NCBI GenBank assembly: GCA_000499405.2
Contig: HG738139.1
Span: forward strand, 5,232,616 to 5,296,615
Length of the DNA stretch: 64,000 bases
Source: Onchocerca volvulus
Lineage: Eukaryota; Nematoda; Chromadorea; Rhabditida; Onchocercidae
Reading direction: 5' to 3'
This document shows, piece by piece, positions 50,501 through 64,000 of this stretch; the stretch's first letter is position 1; the number at the start of each line of letters is the position of its first letter. Made by a program: the position numbers and the translations under genes. The notes under the pieces were generated by a model. The model saw nothing but the letters and a program-made list of their open reading frames with translations. It was not told the origin of the DNA and did not search any database.

Positions 50501-53382
50501 GAAAAATTCTTTACGAAAAGATTGTAAACCATCTGGTTACACAGCAAAATTTTCGATATTACTTGAAATCATAAAGCTTGATGGGCATAGCCTACTTTTG
50601 ATGGTAAGCAAAAACTGTTATCTAACTTATTTTCTTGTCGAAAGGAATATTTTTGAAATACTTCAGATTCTTTTTTTTTTCAAGAAAAAAAAACGCACCT
50701 TTTTAGTTTTTTCAATTCCAAAACTGATTCATCATCAATTTTTTCACTTTTCAAAGCTGCAACGTCGTCTTCCGTACCACCTTCCAATTTAACAACCACT
50801 GAAACAATCTAACGACATCGAAGCGCAAAAAAATGATCAAAAACAAAGCAATTTTAATTCATAGTCTTTAGAATTCCAAGAATTAATACTAACGTGTATC
50901 CATGATTCGTATAATTTCTGGAGCACAATCGTAATCAATATGTAATTTATCAATGAATCCTTCGTCATAAAGGTTTTGAAAAATTTCCAGTCGACGCAAT
51001 ACATTTTCTTTCTGCTCAGTTTTTCGCTTACTGCTATCTTCTGGGTGATATTTTAGACGGAACCTATAAAAGTAATTTTCTAGAACTTAAGTCCATAAAC
51101 CAGAATATATTTTCCTGTGCCAAGTTTCATAATGCAATAGCCAACTGAATGCGACATCATCATGACAACATATTTTTACGCGAAACCGCTACTTGTATAA
51201 AAAATGCTTTACACCTTCCATCTTCCATTTCTAGGCACGCTGATTTATTTAATACTACCATCTATCTTACGAAACCCTTATTTTGAAATATTAAAATAAA
51301 TTTGAGAAGAATGTTCCTGATGATGCAGTGACAACATATTTTTACGCGAAAAACTTGTTAGCTTGTGTTTTGAGATGAGATGATCAACATGTGAATGAAA
51401 TGAAGAGTCGTTTGAAGATAGAAGATAATGAAGTTTCGATATTGAACATTTCGTCGACGTGAAGTTGATGTTCTTGATGATATCTGTGTGACGAAAAACG
51501 AGTTACTGAGTGACGTAAATGACGTTTAACTGATGATGGCTGCCGCGGCATACAGCGCCTCTGGTCAGCCAAATTTCCACAATGTTTGCTGCTGTTTCTA
51601 ACCAAATTGGAGACATAAACTTACAATAAAATATTGTAAGCCATAGAAAATGTAAAAATCATCTTTCTATAAGTCAACTCCCAAACGCATATAAAGTGTC
51701 GATGGACTCCCAGCAATGCTATTATCTCATATAGATAGGAAAGGTTATATAAACTCTAAAAAATACATAATGTTTGGGAAACTTGTAATCTTCATGTTCC
51801 TAGTGGTAACGAGAAGTTATTACAACACACTCCATGGCGATACAAGATTCGACTACTGTTATAAAATATAAACGATGTTGAAGGTGCCTAAAGATTACAA
51901 GGAAAAGTGTTTATCCTTTAAGAGTTGGTAATTGGTGAAGTAAATGCATTATACTAAAAATAAAGTTTGGTCTAAAACGTATCCTTCAGAAGGTTTTAAA
52001 AATTCAAGCTATTTATATACACTAAAAAATTGTGAAAATTAAGTTCTTTCTGCTTTACATCTGTTTTCACAACCCCAAGTCAGAAAACCATAGAAAAATA
52101 TGGCAGGGACAAATGCGAAGAATTCAAGAACATACCATCAGCAAAATAACAATTATAAAAAATACTTCTGCAAAATGAACTTGTCATACGAATTTCTTGA
52201 ACTAAGGAAAAAAAAAATAGAAATGCAAAATTAGTAAAAGAACGAAGGAACTAGTAGATACGGCATCTTGCCATCACCCACCACTCTTCATCCTTATGTG
52301 CCAGAAAGAACTTGTGCAGCTCTTGTCGTTTAAATTCCAGTTTATAATCTGAATATTTAGCGATTGCTTCTTCATCGGTTATCGAATCATCCTGTGTTGC
52401 CAGGAATTTTTTGAACGTCATCATTATTGGCACTGGTTCTTCGTCCGCAGATGTTTTCATCACAGGATCATACGTATCGGACGCACTGCTAAATTATTCG
52501 TTTAGAAACGATGATTTGAATTTCATAATTCTGAATGTGAACGAACAAGAGATCTATTACTGCACTATATTATCTGGCTAGATTACCAGTGCAGAAGTAA
52601 AAATTAAAAAAATAAATTCAATTTGACGAAAGTGATAAAGACTGTCTCATATTTCAATTTATTATTAGCTTCGTAACAACCGAACGTCTTATCAAAGAGT
52701 AGGAAAAATGGAACTAATGTATGGGAAATTTGGTTCCCCCAATCAGTCTCCTATGTTCATTAGGCGACGAGTTGCATCACTGACTTAATAGTAATGAATC
52801 AATTGCGCATATTAAGCATATGCATAAGCATAGCTATACGTGATAATGAAACCTGTTTTTACATTTCAATATTTCGCTTACTCAATTCGGCTACGCTTCG
52901 TGCTGGATATATAATCATCACGCCGCGATGAAGAGCGTTTCATCGCCGAACCATTCGCGTAATCACTTCGTTGATATGTATTGCTGCCACCACCACCACC
53001 GCCGCCGCCACGTCTACAAAAAAAAACCTCGTGTTTTCATAATAATCCTATAAATTGGTGAGATTCCAATTTCTACACAATAATTTATGCCAAAATAATC
53101 CCGTCCATATCTTACAGTGTCAAAGTCTTCCATAATGTCAAAGTAATTACAGATTTTGTAGCAAGCAATATTAAAAAGGAGACGATACGCATAGAATTCC
53201 TCGTCAATAACTTGTAATTTTTAAAACAACTAAAAAATTTTATGTTTTATAGTTCAATCATCACTCAAACATTACCTATCATAGTCGTAGTCGCGCCGGG
53301 TTCGGTCTGTATAATCGTTGCGTTCACGTGCAAACTTATCACGCCCACCACGTCTGTGATATTCATCATCACTATCACCCAT
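46762..53382 (-). CDS. SRRT: Serrate RNA effector molecule homolog (ARS2)
   Basis: Family knowledge: ARS2 links the nuclear cap-binding complex to miRNA processing, 3'-end formation and RNA export or decay. Minus-strand exons: 53382-53276, 53013-52882, 52488-52282, 51063-50894, 50798-50699, 50409-50276, 50044-49914, 49802-49662, 49446-49303, 49193-49037, 48743-48590, 48353-48153, 47941-47788, 47258-47138, 47012-46762; 767 residues against about 876 in human. Matches: [17 protein letters not shown] at the start, [104 protein letters not shown], and a zinc-finger-like [19 protein letters not shown] (C613, H629, H634). The protein ends [11 protein letters not shown]. The poorly conserved acidic linker (about 205-285) is shorter than in vertebrates. 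A Gly/Arg/Tyr-rich tail precedes the end. AG at 53411-53412 is a possible leader acceptor. Confidence 0.93.
47395..47712. repeat. TTA/TTTA microsatellite in an SRRT intron
   Basis: About 310 bases of TTA and TTTA units, including a run of TTA repeats near 47529-47576, fill most of the intron between SRRT exons 13 and 14. It is purely A/T apart from rare C/G interruptions. Confidence 0.9.
50413..50436. repeat. Poly(A) run next to an SRRT acceptor
   Basis: Twenty-four consecutive A on the plus strand are the T-tract immediately upstream of the CAG acceptor of SRRT exon 6 on the coding strand. They form an exceptionally pure pyrimidine tract. Confidence 0.9.
51163..51351. repeat. 23-bp direct repeat in the longest SRRT intron
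   Basis: TGACAACATATTTTTACGCG plus AAA occurs at 51163-51185 and at 51329-51351. A third, degraded relative (TTCTTGATGATATCTGTG then TGACGAAAAAC) lies near 51471-51500. This 1.2-kb intron (51064-52281) is locally GC-richer than its neighbours, so it may hold an old transposable element fragment. Confidence 0.6.
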
Positions 53383-54893
53383 TATTCTGCTTCGGCTAGT
53401 TATACTTTATCTGAAATATAATATTTCTGCCTATCATTAATTTGCAGCCAGATACATCTGCAATAAGCATTTTAAATATGTCGATGATGTTATCCATCGA
53501 ATCTCTCCACTTAATTCACATCTGTCTGGATTAACCTACTGATAATTTTGATCTCCTACTCAAGATAAAACATAAAGTTACCCATAATTTAAGTACCGGT
53601 ATTCCCATTGAATAATCATCATCAGCAACTAATTTGATGCTTTCTAGACTTACTCGATACTTCAAGGAATGGAAAACGAGCAACAAACTGCTTTCATCAA
53701 ATGCCTCAATGAGCTCTACAAAATGCGCTCCTATCATGCATTACATTAATGAACAAAAAAAAGAAAGTGAAAATAAGACAATTAGCAAAGTGAATAATGA
53801 GAACTTTTGCTGTTTACAGAAACATGCAATAAAAAAAAACCTCAGTACTACCATTGAAATACCATACGAATTGTAGGAATGAAGTAAGGATAATTAAGTA
53901 GGTGAGTAGTCAATTTACAAACAATTTTCAAATTACAAAGATCAAAAGCCCAAGCAGAAAACTAACTTGTAAAAAACGAAATCGGCTATATATAGAAAAT
54001 AGGACAGGTGGGACCGAAAATTCGATTGCATCCTCTTCGTCACGAGACTCAATAATGAAGTGTTGCAGCATAAAACCCCCTTTCTACCTGCCCTCACTCG
54101 ACCTTATTTCATTCGGGAATGCGTCGTGGTAACATCAGGTGTCTAATATAAGGTAATGCACCTACATGATATACATATATGAAAAGACAAATGCGATCTT
54201 GGCAAAAATATGGTCTTCTAAAAGAATTGAGAATGTAAAAATATACATATTTCATATATTTATGCATTCACAGTTCTTTTGAAATTGGGCAAAGCATCCG
54301 CGCGTTGCTTACATAAATTTTGCTGAAGACAAAGAAACAGCAATTAATAAATTAGTTATCGAAATGAAAAGAAAAAACAAGCAATAATAGCACGGTATAG
54401 TTTACTTCGAAAAGAATCTTATGAAAGATTATCAGGAGAAAGAAGTGATGTAAGAAAGGTCACGTGAGTACGGAAAATGAGGAACAAATCAATAGAGGGT
54501 AACACAGCAAGAATGGTATGAGTAAAAGGGCGATATGAGATAAATCTATAATAAGACATAATAGAATGAGAGTCATACAATACTGGTTGTATAAAAGGTT
54601 TACCTGAAGGATTACCTGAGTGCGAGGGAAATGTTTGCATAATCGACAATAAACAATACATTTGCAAGGTAAGGAAGTCTTGCCAAAACAAAACATCATA
54701 AAAAACTGTAAACTGCAAAAGTTGGTAATGTCGGAGTATTTTCTCTACGTATCTGAAACCGAAATTTGTCTCCGACCGATATACGGTCCGTTAAATTCAG
54801 CATGCTCATGCCGTATTTGTTTGGGAGTGGTATCGCGAATTTACGTCATCGTTGCATCATGTAGGTTTAAAGTTCATCATTTTCAGGTCTAGA
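53383..54893. other. Divergent intergenic region between SRRT and the DEF8-like gene
   Basis: A 1.5-kb head-to-head region that should hold both promoters. The overlapping open frames (53531-53737, 53634-53876, 54419-54718) show no family resemblance or splice support. Confidence 0.55.
54885..54886 (+). promoter_or_regulatory. Trans-splice acceptor of the DEF8-like gene
   Basis: TCATTTTCAG ends seven bases before the start codon at 54894, a close match to the nematode acceptor consensus with no upstream coding exon. Confidence 0.6.
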
Positions 54894-58090
<3,197 letters not shown>

Positions 58091-59082
58091 TTCAAACAAT
58101 CACATCATGCAGAATTACCGAGATTTCAATTGAGTTATTTTCTGTTTTGATTGAGAGAATGCATTATTTTGATACACCAATATTTTATCTGGTTCGCATG
58201 TTGGTCGTGTCAACAACATGCACTTTACCTACATCCAACCACATGGTTAACTATACTCTTTCGATGCTAGATATAAACTATTTCGTTTTAACGCTTTACA
58301 ATTATTGACGGTTCGAATTATCCGGTTTTTGTCTTCAACATGCAAAAATGCATTATTGTCGTGACTGAGGCTTCTGGTTACTGCTGATAAAAAAAACCAC
58401 TTCGGATAGGATTTTATAGTGATAACAACAGCAATAAAATGATAGTAAATCATATTAATATTACCGAATATATATATATATATATGTAATTATCGACGGT
58501 TCGAATATATATGTATAACAATGTAAAAGCATAAACAGTTAGTAAGTGCGATTATATCTCGTATTTTTAATAAATAACTATGAAACTCCGTTGCACAAGT
58601 TTATTTTTGTAAATTGTATGTAGTGTAAAATAAAATATTTATTTGTACTGGCTATTATGTGTGCATAGTTGCAGAATAATGACAGTGTCCTTGATATCTT
58701 TCCACATAAAATGAATAACTGCTATCAATCTTTATTTTATGGATATATTTTTATTATTTTAAACAGTATGAAGCAGAAAAGGGGTTTTCTTAAGTATTAG
58801 AAAAATATGGATAAGAGTTATGCTATTTGGGGATTAAATTTTTAGTATTTTCCGAATGGTTTTATTGATTAGAAATTAATTTTATGGACAGTATATTCTC
58901 CGTTGTCTGAAATAAATACGATGATCTCTAAAGTTCTCGAAAGTTTTCTATTACTCAAGCAAATTCAATTTTGATTTTCTTCAATCTAAGAGACTTGTTT
59001 GAATCAGATAGATTGGAACTTTCGGAATTATTTGTTGATAAGTCATGTGTATGTATATATATAATAAAAAATAAGCAAAAAA

Positions 59083-59083
59083 G

Positions 59084-59119
<36 letters not shown>

Positions 59120-59120
59120 C
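59083..59120. repeat. Perfect 38-bp palindrome, GCAC-(TA)15-GTGC
   Basis: Fifteen TA units are bounded by GCAC on the left and GTGC on the right, so the whole block is self-complementary without a spacer and could extrude as a cruciform. It lies about 200 bases upstream of the RAB33-like start. Confidence 0.95.
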
Positions 59121-59310
59121 ATGAATCTAATCACATCATGTCAAGTATTTCTAGAGTAGTCTCAGATCAATTTATAGATGAGTTATAGCAGGATATTCAG
59201 TCCTTTAATATGACATATCAGATTTCTACTCGCTAAGAGAAATAGATTATTCGGTATGTTTGTTAAGAACTGATTTCTCGAGTTTTTTTTTTTTTTCCTG
59301 ACCGTATTTT

Positions 59311-59312
59311 AG
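59311..59312 (+). promoter_or_regulatory. Trans-splice acceptor of the RAB33-like gene
   Basis: A long T-tract, then CCTGACCGTATTTTAG, ends 14 bases before the start codon at 59327. Confidence 0.6.
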
Positions 59313-59326
59313 GAAAAAGGGCAGCG

Positions 59327-61602
59327 ATGAGTGTGCCTGTGCATAATGATATCGTCGATGTGCGGGAATCTTCGGCCCAACGAATGGAGCCAAATATTAT
59401 CATATCAGCTCCCAAAATTAATACTGTTGTTACGACATTAACACCACAAATGCCATTATCTAATTTACATTTCCCTGCACAGAATTCAGCAGAGGAACCA
59501 GAACAAAACAAGGGTAAGTTAGTTTTCATCAAAATCATTTGAATGTTTAATGCTTTTTAGAAATATTTTTTCTCTTTTAATTCATCCTTTATTACTTTTG
59601 CTATAAATGGAGAAAAAGTGAGCAAAATGAAGATAGTTTAACATATCCACTCGATACTTCTTTAATTTTCAGTTGATGTTGGTCTCAGCCGTGTTCCGTA
59701 TCCAGTAGCAACATCCGCTGATAGTTTCGCACTTTCATCTGTTAAGAAAAATGCGGAAACGGCACGTACAATTTCAACAAAATATACTACTGGAACAACT
59801 TATGCTTATCAACCCGGAAAAACATATCGAAAAAAGCGCGTTTTTAAGGTATCTTTTCATGTTTTCTTTTGTTCAGGAAATTATTCATCATTAGTTCTTC
59901 AATGGATTAAAATATGCTATTCATATTTAATTGAGTGAACTTCGTCCTTATTATTACATATTCAAATCTAAATAATATCATAAACCATTTTTTATTATTG
60001 TTACAAATGTCAAGTGATTTGTTTTCGATTTAATAATTTCACAGTTCTTTTTTTTTTTCGTTTTTCGATTATCTCATATTATTTTGATATTAATCACTTG
60101 CGTTTCAGTAAATCTTAATTTTGCATTTAGGTAATAATATTAGGTGATGCTGGAGTTGGGAAAACTTGTCTTAGTTTTCGTTTTTGTAATGGGAGATTTC
60201 CGGCTCAAACGGAAGCAACAATAGGAGTGGATTTTCGAGAACGTTCCGTTGCTATTGATGGTGAACTGATAAGAGTTTGTTTTCCATTTTGGAATTAACC
60301 GATCATGTCTCTGAGAGATATAAAATCATGCTAGATCAAAACGTACTAAATATACTAAACAAATTTTGATAAGCGAAAAAAAGCAGTTAGTGGAATTTTG
60401 TCACTTTCAGACATGGATCAGATTGTACATATTGATAGAAGTGAAAAATATTTAATTTTAATTCAGTTAATTTTCTCTCATATCATTAAAACAAGGAGCA
60501 ATTTTTTCATATTTAATCTTATCACATTCTTATGACTCCGTTGTGGGATTAACTTTCTACCGGTATACTTTATTTCATATTCAGGTGTGACACTGTATTT
60601 TTAAGAGAGAAATTCGAAGCCTCTGTGTGATTTTTCTCGTAAGAAAAAAAAATAAATCTATTGTTAAATCTAGGTAAATTTGTTGTCTGATTTCACTTTT
60701 ATAAAAGGCCTGTAATTCCAATCTTCACTTTCATTCACATCGAGCGAGTCAATGGATTTTTTTTTTGATCTACCTAAAAAATGATACTGAAATCATAATA
60801 TTGAGGAACATTTTGTTTTTTTCAATTTCAGGTTCAGCTATGGGATACAGCTGGACAGGAACGTTACAGGCAGTCCATTGTATCACATTATTATCGCAAT
60901 GTGAATGCCGTCGTATTCGTTTATGATGTAAATAATCCGTCGTCATTTCATTCATTAAATGATTGGATCAGTGAATGTCGTAAACATTCGGTTTCATCAA
61001 CAAACGATACGCCGCATATACTTATTGGAAATAAATGTGACTTAATGCAGGAGAACAAAGTTAAAACTGATGTTGCTCAAGTTTGATTTTTTTTTTATAT
61101 GCATATTTTTTTCTTTGAATTCAGATCAATCGAAGCAAGGATTAGGCAAAATATTTTGATGGAGGATTGATATCTTGGAATTCTTTTAGGAAGTGCGCTT
61201 GATGCAGTGATAGTTATATGGTCACTTATAATTTGTAGACAGTAGAAGTATAATAACTTAAGATCTGAAGGCAGCAAGATGTTAGTTTAGGATGGCAGCG
61301 AGATCTTGAGGAGTTTTGTAATCTGAAGTTGCCTTAAACTATCAATTTCTTCTCTGTTTTATGCAAAATTTTTGTAGATGTTTGCTGATCAAAATGATAT
61401 GGCCTTATTCGAGACATCAGCATTAGCAGATACAGAAGCGGATCATGTTGAATCAATTTTTATGACGTTGGTGCATAAGTTGCAACAAAGTAAGCCAATG
61501 CATGTTCAAAGTGATGAAGAAAGAGCCCGGAAAGAGGAAAGGTTATTACTGAAAGCTGGTGATACTACTAGAGAAACTGAGGGCAAAGGATGGTGCTGTT
61601 AA
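59327..61602 (+). CDS. RAB33B: RAB33-like small GTPase with long N-terminal extension
   Basis: Family knowledge: RAB33 proteins act at the Golgi and in autophagosome formation through ATG16L1. Exons: 59327-59513, 59673-59848, 60131-60274, 60832-61080, 61378-61602; 326 residues. The GTPase fold starts near residue 118 and has every nucleotide-binding motif: GDAGVGKT (126-133), [10 protein letters not shown] in switch I, WDTAGQE (173-179), NKCD (236-239) and ETSA (264-267). RAB33-diagnostic stretches include [33 protein letters not shown] and FMTLVHKL. The protein ends GWCC, a double-cysteine geranylgeranylation site. The first 117 residues are Ser/Thr/Pro-rich without a recognisable domain; vertebrate RAB33B has only about 30 residues there. 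The extension is spread over two well-spliced exons behind a good leader acceptor, so it looks real. The symbol follows the closest vertebrate family and is not a claim of one-to-one orthology. Confidence 0.92.
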
Positions 61603-62546
61603 GGAGTGATTCTATTTATAACTTTTTTTTCTCTATCTTTTGCTATTTAATGATTAAGTTGTTGCATATTTCAAGATTGGTCTAGGGTGTTTTCTTAGTG
61701 ATAATTTCTTATCTTGAATTTTAAATAGAAGAAATCAATTTGTTTAATTTATTAGCTAAAATCATTAATTCCTGTCCATTTATTAAGATTTGTTGAATAT
61801 ATTAGAATTTTTTCGTGAGTTGTAAGAATTTTACAAATACCCAAACATCTTTCAACTATCTCTCACTTATAGAATTTAAAACTTTGGTTTCCTCAGTAGT
61901 TGAAAAATTGATTTACTAAATGAGGATTTTTAAATGATCAAATGTTATATCATGAGCCTCATTCGAGAAATCAGTGTGTCTATATTCCGCACAGATGCGC
62001 CACCTTTAGGAGATACACTGAGGGCAATTATCATGATATTCCTGATATTTACTAAGCTCGAACTAATTAAGTGTCTTATTCTAGGCTTATTAAGTAATTT
62101 ATATTATTCTATGCTTGTTAAGTAATTTGTATTATTGTTCTTGTGAACTCTTCTGAAGGAGTTCTGATTTATGATGCTGTTTGTTTTACCTTGTACTTTT
62201 GAATGTTTTCTTAAAAAGATTTCTTATTTCCTTCTTTTTGAAAACCTCTTTTGTTTCAGTTTTTTTCGAGATTTATTTTACCAACGACATTGTAAATTGT
62301 TTATATAAATCAATATCGATATAGGATTCATACTAATTAAAATTGTTTGCATGTGAAGCACGGTTATCATAAATCCTCATTATTTTTACATAATTAAGTT
62401 ATTGCATGTATGCAAATTTTGCACAGAATATAAGAATCTTGAAAAATCTCCGTTTTCAAAATTTTAGAATAACTTTTTGAAATGTGATTCCGGGACGACC
62501 TTTTTGAAATACGATCCATTCATTTCTCGTTCATTCTTTTTTCTCT

Positions 62547-62640
<94 letters not shown>

Positions 62641-63333
62641 AAGTAAATGAATTAAGATAATAGAATTTGTTAGATTGGGATGTTCACTGAAATTGTTACT
62701 GTGTAATTCTTTGGCAGTAATAGAACTGTTGAGCCGAGCATAGAAATCAAGAGATATTGAAGATTGATTCGCAATAATTCATTATGACAAAGTAAGTAAG
62801 TATAAAAAAGATTGTAAAATGACAATAAAAATGGACAATGAAATGTGCATTTTTATGTTAATTCAGTTGAGATCACTATACAAATAAAAGCATTCATAAG
62901 AGACTGCGTGGACAAACATTTCCCTTTCAAAAAGCATGTCAAAAACGGAATGCCTTCATTCTACCGAATTTCTAAAATAGTATACATTGACTGCCACGAA
63001 ATCCCATCTGAATATTCTCTTTATAACACGGAAATGTAATGAATGATTGAATTGTGTCAGGTTTAAAGGTAATTATTTCTGCGAGAAATTCACCAAAGTA
63101 GGACATGCATTGGAAGAAATAATTTGATGATTATGACTATTTTCAGATTGACCATATATATGGACGTAACATCGCTAAGAGGCATACTTGATACGAAGAA
63201 GGGAATTTTTAAATTTATATTCTCTGATTTCCACTAGAGACGATAAGTATCCAGTTTAAATTTTAGTTTTAAATATCTTAAAAAACAAATTAAATTTAAT
63301 TACTAAGGAACATTTGGCTGCAAAATGTTGCCA
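61603..63333. other. Intergenic region downstream of the RAB33-like gene
   Basis: AT-rich 3' flank containing the 91-base T-run. An open frame at 62845-63039 (plus) has no family resemblance or splice context. Nothing else can be supported. Confidence 0.55.
62549..62639. repeat. Homopolymer run of 91 T
   Basis: Ninety-one consecutive T with no interruption, preceded by a T/C-rich lead-in. The exact length in any assembly is unreliable. No tRNA-like or coding 5' remnant is seen beside it, so retroposon origin is not supported. Confidence 0.95.
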
Positions 63334-64000
63334 TTACGAGAAATGTCGAATTTGTTTGAGTAAGCTAAGCTCCTCACATACATCATTCCAATGCCAGTTA
63401 CATCTTACTGCTCCGGATTTTTCCAAATTCTTATTCATACAACATGCGCAAGGTCCACTCACATAATTAGTTCTTGACAAAATTTGCATAAATTGCGTCC
63501 AAATTCGAGCTTGATGGGACATATTTTCTGGTATCGTGAAATGATTACTCAAAAAGGCCCAACAAAAATCGTCCGAAATATGTTTCATCGTTTCGGATTT
63601 TAGGAATGCTGAACATGAAGGTATTTCGATACATTGCACGAAACGTAGATAAATCTCTGGCTGTAATAAGAAAATTTCTAAATTTGGATATAATTGTTCA
63701 ATCAAGTGGAAAACGTGGAATATTGATTTCTTCTAATTAAAGATTAATTTTGTGAATAAAAAATGTTTTGGTGAATTGTATAACTATTTTAGGGTCAGAT
63801 TTTGAAGCAGCCAGATACATTAAACAGCCAAATACAGTAAGGAAGCCTTTTTCACAACTTCTAAGAAAATTATTTCTTCTCTGAATATTGCTTAACATTA
63901 GGTAAATTCTTCGCGAGATAGTAAATTCTAAGATTGATGATTATCTTTTAATTCTAACATTTTTCAAAATTTAAGCGTAAATTCGAACTTACTTCATAAA
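63334..64000 (-). CDS. Unrecognised gene, 3' part only (runs off right edge)
   Basis: The terminal exon is 63660-63334: the acceptor CTTATTACAG is followed by 108 codons (PEIYLRFVQCIEIPS... to ...LSLLKQIRHFS) and a stop. A donor-like ATGAA|GTAAGT at 63993/63992 suggests the next exon upstream enters at 63993-64000, giving an intron of about 330 bases. The peptide has ordinary coding composition, with a Cys/Trp-rich stretch (GPCACCMNKNLEKS, RCNWHWNDVCEEL) and no predicted membrane segment. I do not recognise a family. The Cys cluster could bind metal but lacks a standard spacing. Confidence 0.5.

Larger units (their letters stand above)
58091..59326. other. Intergenic region between DEF8-like and RAB33-like genes
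   Basis: This holds the probable DEF8 3' UTR to about 58650, a short direct repeat (ATTATYGACGGTTCGAAT near 58301 and 58488), TA-rich stretches and the 38-bp palindrome described separately. No gene is supported. Confidence 0.6.

Noticed and set aside
54419..54718. 99-codon minus-strand open frame
   Set aside because: Hydrophobic AT-driven frame with a second overlapping frame on the same strand. No splice signals or homology recognised.

Overview
This is a eukaryotic nuclear window, most likely from a spirurid or filarial nematode. The base composition is AT-rich. Coding exons are short and split by AT-rich introns whose acceptors look like TTTTCAG or TTTTAG. Most start codons lie only 1-30 bases downstream of an acceptor-like AG with no usable upstream donor, as expected for spliced-leader trans-splicing. 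The filarial assignment is an inference from this style and from the divergence of the proteins, not from a species marker. I rebuilt the genes by hand from exon phase. Every model listed as a complete gene closes in frame from start to stop.

Layout, left to right. 1-5670: mostly non-coding, with a CA microsatellite at the edge, one possible terminal exon of an upstream gene (943-1035), and a GC-richer, microsatellite-crowded stretch (about 4240-5640) that is probably the epc promoter or 5' UTR. 5671-17801 (+): Enhancer of Polycomb (EPC1/2), 17 exons. 20269-23610 (+): TRMT6, the non-catalytic subunit of the tRNA m1A58 methyltransferase. 23611-30424: gene-poor, with tRNA-Thr(UGU) and tRNA-Pro(AGG) on the minus strand. 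30425-33051 (-): glycerate kinase. 33052-35654: a possible solo LTR, a 69-bp tandem duplication and a frameshifted relic resembling a small mitochondrial inner-membrane protein. 35655-43669 (+): NAA25, the auxiliary NatB subunit, 21 exons. 44552-45588 (-): SPT4. 46762-53382 (-): SRRT/ARS2, 15 exons. 54894-58090 (+): DEF8-like C1/zinc-finger protein, 11 exons. 59327-61602 (+): RAB33-like GTPase with a long N-terminal extension. 63334-64000 (-): 3' part of an unrecognised gene that runs off the right edge.

Functionally these are conserved housekeeping genes: chromatin (EPC), Pol II elongation and nascent RNA handling (SPT4, SRRT), tRNA modification (TRMT6), N-terminal acetylation (NAA25), serine/fructose catabolism (glycerate kinase) and endolysosomal/autophagy trafficking (DEF8, RAB33). 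SRRT and SPT4 lie head to tail on the minus strand and DEF8 and RAB33 head to tail on the plus strand. Both pairs are about 1.2 kb apart and are candidates for operon-like pairing.

I found no new multi-gene system. The most notable signals are three introns whose reading frames require GC-AG splicing, in epc, naa25 and def8. Others are an inverted copy of an intron/exon boundary inside a neighbouring epc intron, a tRNA-Pro with A instead of T at position 54, several perfect hairpins, and the frameshifted relic near 35.1 kb.
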